The notes beneath the pieces were generated by a model. The model was given only the letters and a program-made list of their open reading frames with translations. It was not told the origin of the DNA and did no database searches. Both the position numbers and the translations under genes were made by a program. DNA of 22,478 nt. It comes from an uncultured Alphaproteobacteria bacterium. GTDB taxonomy: Bacteria; Pseudomonadota; Alphaproteobacteria; CAAHEQ01; UBA3637. The stretch covers positions 1 to 22,478 of the forward strand of contig CALGXF010000072.1 of the NCBI GenBank assembly GCA_937935995.1, written 5' to 3'. Shown in pieces: positions 1-6,273 of this stretch; position 1 is the stretch's first letter; each line of letters opens with the position of its first letter.

Positions 1-17
1 GGGGGGGGGGGTATGCT
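1..17 (+). promoter_or_regulatory. Right half of a poly-G promoter at the contig edge
   Basis: Eleven G residues (1-11) are followed directly by TATGCT (12-17), a good -10 hexamer. The -35 would lie to the left of the window. The arrangement, a G tract abutting a -10 ahead of a pseudopilin-headed gene, matches the two complete copies at 3272-3299 and 14754-14784. The predicted start of transcription is near base 23-25, giving a leader of about 175 nt before the gene at 199. The true tract length is unknown because the contig ends inside it. Confidence 0.6.
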
Positions 18-198
18 ACACTATGAATAATTTGGTTTTTTATTGGCAAAATGACTTCTTGACAGGGAAGCAATCAAAAACGAAAGGGGTTATCATAGAC
101 GCATGAGAAAACGAAATTTATTGGTTTTTATTAGACTGAATTTATAGGACTTCTTCCCTCCTGTTCTAAACGTATGTCAATCACTTAAAGGAAGAAAA
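18..198 (+). other. 5' leader of the first pseudopilin cassette
   Basis: This non-coding leader lies between the poly-G promoter and the ATG at 199. It holds an imperfect inverted repeat (bases 21-30 against 90-98, nine pairs with one bulge) and two imperfect direct copies of a T-rich block (about 32-60 and 120-155, each containing TTGGTTTTT and later GACTTCTT). There are also two short open frames (23-106 and 103-147) that touch through an ATGA. It ends in a ribosome site, AAAGGAAG (187-194), five bases before ATG 199. I recognise no riboswitch or tRNA in it. Confidence 0.4.
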
Positions 199-3183
199 AT
201 GTTATATCTATTTAAAACCATGAAAAAACGGAAAGTGACGCAGGCATTTTCCGATGAAAAATATGTCATCTCAACCGGTCGGCGGTCAAATAAACGGCGG
301 ATTTTTTCTTATTCCGGTCGAACGCTGTTGGAAATGTTGGTTGTTTTAGCCGTTATCGGCGTGTTAAGTATTGCGGCTTTAATCGGATTTACCTATGCGA
401 TGAATAAACATCGAGCGAATGAAACGATTCATGATGTGATGTTGCGCGCAACAAATGTGCCGATGATTGATGAATTATATCCGTCTCGTCCGGACGGGTA
501 TGAATGGCGGTTTGCCGGATTACCGGCGTACGGTCGACAAGGAACATACTATCAAATGCTGACAACGCCGTCGGATTTGGATACGTATATTTATCGCGTT
601 GTTGTTCAAGATGTGACGGATTCGGTTTGTTCTTTAATTTTACGCATGAACCCGACAGATATCAGCGCGATTTACGTCAACGGCGTTGAAGTCCAACAAA
701 AAGAGTGTTCTTCAGCCGTTAATGAAATGACTTTTTATTTCGACGGATCTTTTAAAAACAACCCGGATGAACCTTATCCGCCGTCGACCCACCCGTGTGA
801 AATTGATTCTTCTTCTCCGGCTTGTTTAGAACTGTGCCAAAACAGCCCCAATCCGACCTGTTGCCAAACGCCGAATGCGCCCGAGTGTGCTTGTGATGAA
901 CGACCGGTTTGTGAATTATGTCAACAATACACGTTTGATAATACGGGGTGTGCTATCGGATGCGAAGACGTCGCAGATTATGCATGTTGTTTGTATCCGG
1001 ATGATCCTTGCTGTATCGATCCGGACAGTTGCCGATGTGAAGCTTGTACAGGTGAATGCCCGGACGGGTCTGAACCGACAGATGACACAGATGCGAACGG
1101 ATGCCCCGTTTGTTGTCAAAAGATATGCGAAGCCGATGAAGTGAAATGTCATGGGGCTTGTTGTGCCACCGGAACGGTTTGTACGGCAGACGGATCCTGT
1201 TGTCCGGAGACTCAATTTGTGTGTGGTGAGACATGTTGCGAGACGGGATATTTATGCGTTGACGGTTCTTGTTGTTCGGCAGAACAAAGCTGTGGCGAAA
1301 CATGCTGCCCGGACGGCGAAACATGTGTTGACGGCCAATGTCAGGAAGGTCCTTGCCCGAACGGGACGTTGGTTTCCTTGAACGGCGTTGACAATTTTTA
1401 TTGTTGTGATGAGCCGAATCAAGCCCGTAATTTATTCAAAGGCGACGAAATGGATCGTTGGAACGAAACAGTCACTTACGAAGGAAAAACCTATCCGTGG
1501 TATCGGGTTTGTTGTGAACCGGAACAATCCGTTTATTTAAGGCTTGACGGAACAATCGGGTGTTGTGATTCTGATGAAGTCCAAGTCAGCGGATGGATAG
1601 AAGAAGATTACTGTTGTGCAGCCGGACAGCGGCCTTATTATGACGGCGGTTCGATTCAGTGTTGTCCGCAACCCAATCATCCGAGCTTGATTAAAGGTCA
1701 TTCATTGAACGAAACCGACAATGCGGAAGGCCGAAATGCTTATGCTTGTTGCCCGCAAGGGGAATCAGCTTATCAGGCCAGCGACGGTGTCAAGTGCTGC
1801 GGCGGTGACAAAAATATCGTTAAGGCTTTTGAAGATACGTCAACGGGTGAAGTGACTTACCAATGTTGTCAGGGAGAAGCGTATACGATGTATACCGACG
1901 GTACTCAAATATACTACAGTTGTTGCCAGGGAACGGTCTTTACGGATTATCAGGGTGCAGAAACATGTTGCTGGGACAGCGATGAAGCAGATCCGATGAA
2001 CGGTGGGTATTACATTACGAAAGGCAAAGTCGTTGATGTTTTCCAAAGCGGTCAAGATAAAGTCGGACAAACATGTTGTACGTATTACACGCAATCGGAA
2101 GAATGGACGGATGACGGGTATGTGATGAAAGATGTCTTCTATAATCCGTCCGGAGCGATTCTTGACGGATACGCCAAATGTTGTAACGGCGGGGTATGGA
2201 AAGATAAAGGCGGGACATACGGTTGTTGCGAAGATCCGACGCCGCAAGCAACTTGGACGCACGAAACCACATACAGCCGTTTCTGTTGCGAGGAAGGTCA
2301 AACAGCCGCCGATTCCGATTCTCAATACCAAAGCTATGGTTGTTGCACGGACGGTCGTGTCGCATTCGAAGCGAAACCGGGCGGATACGGCGAAGTTCAT
2401 TCTTATTGCTGTTATCCGGGAGAAGGCGTGTTTAACAATGCCGAACAGCAAAAATTCCAAAACCGGTGGGGCGGATGTTGTCCGGCCGATATGGAAGTTT
2501 TCTATAAACGTCAAGTTCAAAACGGTTGGGATGATGCTGTCCAATATTACAAGGTGACGCGAGATGAAACAGATACAACCATTTCCAATTGTTGTGTTCC
2601 GGGAACGACGCATGACCAATGTTGCCAGCCGGGCAGTTCGAACTTGAAACACAACAGTTTAGGTGATTTCGTCAGTTGCTGTGCGGATGGTGAGACGCCT
2701 TATTGTGTGGTGTTTGATAAAGACGGTAAATGCGTCAATTATCAATGTTCATCGACGACTTGCCGACCCTATTGTGAACGGTATGACCATATTACCGGCA
2801 AATGTATTGTCGGCGGATGTCAAACGGATATGAGTTGTACCTTTGCCGTTGTGAATAACCGAACCGGATGTTGTTCGGATGGGACGACGCCTTATTGCAC
2901 GGGATTGGCTTGGGGCGGCGAAGCGGGAAGTTACATGCCGGGCGACTGTTACGGGGATATCGGATGTTGTGACGGCACGGTTTACCGCAAAACCGGTTGG
3001 AGCGAAGACCAACAATATTGTTGTCCGAAAGGGTCGTTTGTTTATTCCGGGTCTTTTACGAACAAATTCAATGAAGACGGTTCTTGTGATTGGAGCGCGG
3101 CCGTGACAGAAAACATTTGTTGTCCGGACGGATCCGAACCGAGCATCGGACAAGGGACGGGCGGTTGCGGTCCTCGATGCTGA
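199..3183 (+). CDS. Pseudopilin-headed, very cysteine-rich surface protein (994 aa)
   Basis: The protein opens with a 40-residue basic leader, then a class III (prepilin-type) signal: Gly40, then RTLLEM with Glu at +5, and about 20 hydrophobic residues. In known pilins this is cut after Gly by a prepilin peptidase and the helix packs into a pilus or pseudopilus; no peptidase gene is in view. A globular head follows to about residue 185, closely similar to the 14884-16794 product. The rest (about 195-994) is a cysteine tail. By hand I count about 104 Cys in the whole protein and about 33 CC pairs, usually 10-30 residues apart and often in a pattern like CCxxG...DG..CC. I know no family with this tail; residues 310-385 superficially recall granulin-like CC patterns. 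ATG 199 is chosen for its ribosome site; Met8 (220) has none. The 40-residue leader is long, against 10 in the paralogues. Export and extensive disulfide bonding are inferred. Pseudopilin head confident, function unknown. Confidence 0.85.
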   Translation: MLYLFKTMKKRKVTQAFSDEKYVISTGRRSNKRRIFSYSGRTLLEMLVVLAVIGVLSIAALIGFTYAMNKHRANETIHDVMLRATNVPMIDELYPSRPDGYEWRFAGLPAYGRQGTYYQMLTTPSDLDTYIYRVVVQDVTDSVCSLILRMNPTDISAIYVNGVEVQQKECSSAVNEMTFYFDGSFKNNPDEPYPPSTHPCEIDSSSPACLELCQNSPNPTCCQTPNAPECACDERPVCELCQQYTFDNTGCAIGCEDVADYACCLYPDDPCCIDPDSCRCEACTGECPDGSEPTDDTDANGCPVCCQKICEADEVKCHGACCATGTVCTADGSCCPETQFVCGETCCETGYLCVDGSCCSAEQSCGETCCPDGETCVDGQCQEGPCPNGTLVSLNGVDNFYCCDEPNQARNLFKGDEMDRWNETVTYEGKTYPWYRVCCEPEQSVYLRLDGTIGCCDSDEVQVSGWIEEDYCCAAGQRPYYDGGSIQCCPQPNHPSLIKGHSLNETDNAEGRNAYACCPQGESAYQASDGVKCCGGDKNIVKAFEDTSTGEVTYQCCQGEAYTMYTDGTQIYYSCCQGTVFTDYQGAETCCWDSDEADPMNGGYYITKGKVVDVFQSGQDKVGQTCCTYYTQSEEWTDDGYVMKDVFYNPSGAILDGYAKCCNGGVWKDKGGTYGCCEDPTPQATWTHETTYSRFCCEEGQTAADSDSQYQSYGCCTDGRVAFEAKPGGYGEVHSYCCYPGEGVFNNAEQQKFQNRWGGCCPADMEVFYKRQVQNGWDDAVQYYKVTRDETDTTISNCCVPGTTHDQCCQPGSSNLKHNSLGDFVSCCADGETPYCVVFDKDGKCVNYQCSSTTCRPYCERYDHITGKCIVGGCQTDMSCTFAVVNNRTGCCSDGTTPYCTGLAWGGEAGSYMPGDCYGDIGCCDGTVYRKTGWSEDQQYCCPKGSFVYSGSFTNKFNEDGSCDWSAAVTENICCPDGSEPSIGQGTGGCGPRC

Positions 3184-3202
3184 CGGGATAAACCGGATAC
3201 GG

Positions 3203-3232
3203 AAAAAAGGGAGGTTTCGGCCTCCTTTTTTT
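3203..3232 (+). terminator. Rho-independent terminator after the first pseudopilin gene
   Basis: A GGAGG/CCTCC stem (3210-3214 with 3221-3225) has a six-base loop and is flanked by six A on the left and seven T (3226-3232) on the right. It lies 20 bases after the TGA at 3181-3183 and isolates the first cassette from the promoter at 3272. Confidence 0.8.
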
Positions 3233-3271
3233 ATGAAAAATGACTTTTTTAAAAAATATTCAGAAAAAAGC

Positions 3272-3299
3272 TTGACAGCGAGGGGGGGGGGGGTAGAGT
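3272..3299 (+). promoter_or_regulatory. Promoter with G12 tract in the spacer (putative phase-variable)
   Basis: A perfect -35, TTGACA (3272-3277), is followed by GCGA, twelve G (3282-3293) and then TAGAGT (3294-3299) as -10. The spacer is 16 bp, one short of the sigma-70 optimum, so this copy could be active. AT-rich sequence (about 3241-3270) lies just upstream. Poly-G or poly-C tracts in promoter spacers of Neisseria porA and opc change transcription by slipped-strand length change; the same mechanism is inferred here. It would drive the pseudopilin at 3402 and, through 16 and 6 bp gaps, the two following genes. Confidence 0.75.
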
Positions 3300-3401
3300 T
3301 GGAATGCAAGAGGCAAAAAGCCTTAAAATTCCAATTAAACGGATAAGCCAACGACTATTTTATCGGTTAAAGTAAAATAAAAAAACCAGAGGAGATTAAA
3401 A

Positions 3402-3977
3402 TTGAACTATCATCAAACGAAACAAAATGGCCGAAGCATGATAGAAATGCTGGGCGTTTTGGCGATTATCGGTGTTTTATCCATCGGCGGTTTAGCCGGT
3501 TATCGCATGGCGATGAACAAGCATCGGGCAAATACGATTTTATCGGATACCGGTTTGCGTGCTTTGGTTATTTCGGATCGGTTTGAACAATTCACGCCGA
3601 ACGAAACCATTACTTTGGATGAGTTTATTCCGCCGAGCAGTTATACTGTCTCTCAAAAGGTTGTGTCTGCGGATACGTTTGAAATTACGGTGTCTGGAGA
3701 TGCTGTCAGTTCCAGCGTATGTGAAAATATGTTAAAATTAGACCCGACGACACCGTTGGAAATTAAAGTTAACGGAACGTCTTATGCGGGGAATACGGAA
3801 ATTTGCGATACCGATTCGCCGGCTGTCACATTTGTTTATGCTTGGGATTTAGGGTCTTCAGCGACCGGTGGTTCGGGAACGGATCCCGATCCGGGGTTAA
3901 AGGCATGTTCAGACGGTGACTCTTGTACATCCGGCTTGTGCGATTGCAAAGGCACTTGTATCGACGTGGTTTCTTAA
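3402..3977 (+). CDS. Short pseudopilin-like protein with cysteine tail (191 aa, TTG start)
   Basis: A 10-residue leader ends in Gly, then RSMIEM (Glu at +5) and a hydrophobic helix running to about residue 35: a prepilin peptidase-type signal. The head (to about residue 150) has the landmarks of the two larger paralogues: MNKHRAN after the helix, a VC-x3-L-x3-PT motif (about 115-125), a VNG turn, then a second Cys. A Gly/Ser/Asp-Pro linker and one small four-Cys module (about 168-187) close the protein, like a minimal version of the long cysteine tails. The start is TTG at 3402 because AGAGGAG (3388-3394) sits seven bases before it and no ATG lies before the signal motif. It is the first gene after the G12 promoter. 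Probable pilus-like or pseudopilus subunit at the cell surface; partner machinery is not in view. Confidence 0.8.
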   Translation: MNYHQTKQNGRSMIEMLGVLAIIGVLSIGGLAGYRMAMNKHRANTILSDTGLRALVISDRFEQFTPNETITLDEFIPPSSYTVSQKVVSADTFEITVSGDAVSSSVCENMLKLDPTTPLEIKVNGTSYAGNTEICDTDSPAVTFVYAWDLGSSATGGSGTDPDPGLKACSDGDSCTSGLCDCKGTCIDVVS

Positions 3978-3993
3978 AAGAAGGAGATTAAAA

Positions 3994-4212
3994 ATGGCTC
4001 AATATGTAAAACGGTATTTTTTCTTCCTGATTTTGGGATTGTTTACGTTTTGGCGCGGTTCGGATGCAAAAGCAGAACGCATTTGCGTCAATACTTCGGT
4101 GGAAAATGCGTGTCAAAATGCCGGATATCGGTATTGTGACGTAGATGGCAAATGTTATACACCGGGCGCGTATGATCAATCGGCTTGTTATAACCCGTAC
4201 ACGAGCGGTTAA
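3994..4212 (+). CDS. Small secreted cysteine-containing protein (72 aa)
   Basis: I place the start at ATG 3994, preceded by AAGGAG and seven bases; the frame is open further upstream but only as an overlap with the previous gene. The product has a Sec-type signal peptide: basic MAQYVKR, a hydrophobic core to about residue 19, and a probable cut near AKA (about 24-26). The mature part is only about 45 residues and carries five cysteines. I recognise no family. It lies 16 bp after the short pseudopilin and 6 bp before the glycosyltransferase, so co-transcription from the G12 promoter is likely. It could be a secreted partner of the pseudopilin or a short cysteine repeat protein; function is unknown. 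Confidence 0.7.
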   Translation: MAQYVKRYFFFLILGLFTFWRGSDAKAERICVNTSVENACQNAGYRYCDVDGKCYTPGAYDQSACYNPYTSG

Positions 4213-4218
4213 TCCGAA

Positions 4219-6273
4219 ATGGCAAAGCCTCTGGTTTCTGTGATTGTGCCGGTTTATAACGCACAAAAAACAGTGTCGGCGGCTTTGGATTCTCTTTTGA
4301 ATCAAACGGAAACGGCGTTTGAAATCATTTGTGTGAATGACGCGTCGACAGATAAAAGTGCGGTTCTTTTAAAGGCTTTTGCCCAAAAAGATAAACGCAT
4401 TCGTGTCATAACACAACCTCATCAAGGCGCCGGTGCAGCCCGAAACAAAGGATTGTCCAAAGCGCGCGGCATATATGTCTTTTTCATGGATGCAGATGAT
4501 GTGGTTGTTCCGTCTTTTTTGGCGCAGGTCATTGATTTTGCCCGAAAAAGAAAAGCTCAAATCACGCTCTTTGACGGCGGCATTTTGACTTCCCGAAATC
4601 AGTTGGTTCATCGGTCTTCTTCCGAATTTTTGGCACGCTTGTCGCCTGTTTTTTCTTTAAAGTCTTTGCCGCCGGCCGACAGAGATGATTTTTATTTGGA
4701 AACGCCGCTGGTTCCGTGGAATAAACTGTTTGAACGGCGGTTTTTAATTCAAAATCATATTGAATTCAGCACAACCCGAACATCGGAAGATATTTATTTC
4801 AATTTGGTTGCTCATGGATTGGCGGATGCTATTACGTATCTGCCCGAAACATATTATTATTACCGGGCCGAACAAAAAAAGTCTTTATCCCGGTACAGAA
4901 TATCCGATTTGCCGGCAGCCTGCGTCGCCGTTGAATCAGCTGAAAAAAGATTACTTCCGGTCTTTTCGGACATATCTTATGCCTTGAAACGATATGAATT
5001 GTTTCAGTATGTGACATGGATTCGCCGATATATGGGACACCCGGCTGTTCGGTCATTTTACAAAACGGTTCAAAACAAGTTAATTGAGGCGCAAAAGTCG
5101 GATACGACCCGATTGTATCGGGCTTTGAATAAACCTTATTTTGATGTGGTGCGGTTGAAATCATATGAAGAAGCGCTTTATCAGACGGACGGATTTGCCT
5201 TGAACCCGCCCAAAGGGATATTTTCTTCCATGCGCCGAAAAATGGCTTTGTTGAAACAAAAAGCCGGTCAATTAACGGATTCTTTGAATCGAGTACACTT
5301 GCTTTTTTCTTTAAAAGAATTTATTCAACCGGTAGAACCGTTAAAACCCAATGCCGTGACGATTGTTTTTGCGGTAGATGCGCCCTATGTTGCGCCGTTG
5401 AGTGTGGCGATACAATCTGTTTTGGATCAAACAAGCCCGGATACGTTTTATGATATTGTCGTCTTGGAAAAAGACATTGCGGAACAAGATAAAAAACGGT
5501 TGTTAACTCAAGTCACCGCTTTGGCGAATTGTTCGCTGCGGTTTTGGAACATGAAAGCGGTTTTAGAGCGTGTGGGAGACTCGTTATTTTATGAATCGGC
5601 ACACATTTCCCAAACGGCGTATTATCGATTATTTATTCCGTTGATTTTTAAAGCATATGACCGCGTTCTTTATTTAGACAGCGATTTGATTTTCCGACGC
5701 GATGCGGCACAACTGTTTCATTACCCGTTATCCGGAAATGTAATCGGCGCTGTTCGCGATTTTAAGTTAATCAAAGAAGTATATAACCCGTGTCATTTCG
5801 GATTTAACACGATTTATCCGTATTTAAAGCAGGCGTTACATTTAAAAAATGAACAAGACTACATCAATTCGGGCGTTTTAGTTATGGATACGCGGCGATT
5901 ACGGGAAATGGATTTTGTCGGGAAAGCGCTTTTAACATTAGGGCGTTTAAAAGAACCGATGTACCATGATCAAGACGTCATCAATGCGGTTTGCCAAGGG
6001 CGGATTTGCTTTTTGCCGCCGGCGTGGAATTTTTGTTGGCATGTGAACGAGAACGGGCGGGCTTTTGAAACATTGCCGCCTTCGTTGTACCGGTCTTTTC
6101 ACGACGGGGAACAAGACCCGTTTTTGATTCATTACGCGTCGGTGAAAAAGCCGTGGCATGCGAACGAGATTTCAAATTGGAGCGCTTTTTTTTGGCAGAC
6201 GGCTGCTCGGACGCCGTATGCGAAACAGCTGTCAAACTCCGGCAAAGCGCTTGATGAAAAGCCGTCTTTTTGA
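4219..6273 (+). CDS. Two-domain glycosyltransferase, GT2-GT8 (684 aa)
   Basis: The N-terminal GT2 domain (about 1-300) has VSVIVPVYN at the nucleotide-sugar site, ND at 40-41 and the metal-binding DADD at 91-94. The C-terminal GT8 domain (about 380-660) has YLDSD with the DxD at 487-489, NSGV, HDQD (583-586) and HYAS..KPW (from 638). Both catalytic centres look intact, so the enzyme may add two different sugars in sequence, on the cytoplasmic face, to a lipid-linked glycan, LPS or a protein. No membrane segment is evident. The start is ATG 4219, six bases after the previous stop; the ribosome site is weak, suggesting translational coupling. It probably belongs to the operon driven by the G12 promoter. 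Its last 293 bp are overlapped by the opposite-strand glycosyltransferase. Class confident, substrate unknown. Confidence 0.88.
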   Translation: MAKPLVSVIVPVYNAQKTVSAALDSLLNQTETAFEIICVNDASTDKSAVLLKAFAQKDKRIRVITQPHQGAGAARNKGLSKARGIYVFFMDADDVVVPSFLAQVIDFARKRKAQITLFDGGILTSRNQLVHRSSSEFLARLSPVFSLKSLPPADRDDFYLETPLVPWNKLFERRFLIQNHIEFSTTRTSEDIYFNLVAHGLADAITYLPETYYYYRAEQKKSLSRYRISDLPAACVAVESAEKRLLPVFSDISYALKRYELFQYVTWIRRYMGHPAVRSFYKTVQNKLIEAQKSDTTRLYRALNKPYFDVVRLKSYEEALYQTDGFALNPPKGIFSSMRRKMALLKQKAGQLTDSLNRVHLLFSLKEFIQPVEPLKPNAVTIVFAVDAPYVAPLSVAIQSVLDQTSPDTFYDIVVLEKDIAEQDKKRLLTQVTALANCSLRFWNMKAVLERVGDSLFYESAHISQTAYYRLFIPLIFKAYDRVLYLDSDLIFRRDAAQLFHYPLSGNVIGAVRDFKLIKEVYNPCHFGFNTIYPYLKQALHLKNEQDYINSGVLVMDTRRLREMDFVGKALLTLGRLKEPMYHDQDVINAVCQGRICFLPPAWNFCWHVNENGRAFETLPPSLYRSFHDGEQDPFLIHYASVKKPWHANEISNWSAFFWQTAARTPYAKQLSNSGKALDEKPSF

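Noticed and set aside
1..11. Terminal poly-G as pure sequencing artefact (dark-cycle G)
   Set aside because: Not excluded for the end itself, but two internal tracts with unique flanks sit in the same place relative to -35 and -10 hexamers, which an artefact would not do.
59..96. TTGACA at 59-64 with TATCAT at 91-96 as an extra promoter for the first gene
   Set aside because: The spacing is 26 bp, too long for a sigma-70 promoter, and no G tract separates them, unlike the poly-G copies.
1840..2652. Long minus-strand open frame (270 codons) and several others opposite the first cysteine-rich gene
   Set aside because: These arise because Cys and Gly codons rarely create stops in antisense; the translations show no family features and the plus-strand protein is clearly real.
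3916..3993. Upstream start for the 72-residue secreted protein
   Set aside because: It would overlap the pseudopilin's coding sequence and place a non-signal stretch ahead of a clear signal peptide; ATG 3994 has AAGGAG at proper distance.
6185..6192. T8 run inside the glycosyltransferase as a phase-variable coding tract
   Set aside because: It is short, and A/T runs of this size occur several times here; the frame is intact and there is no sign of length variation.
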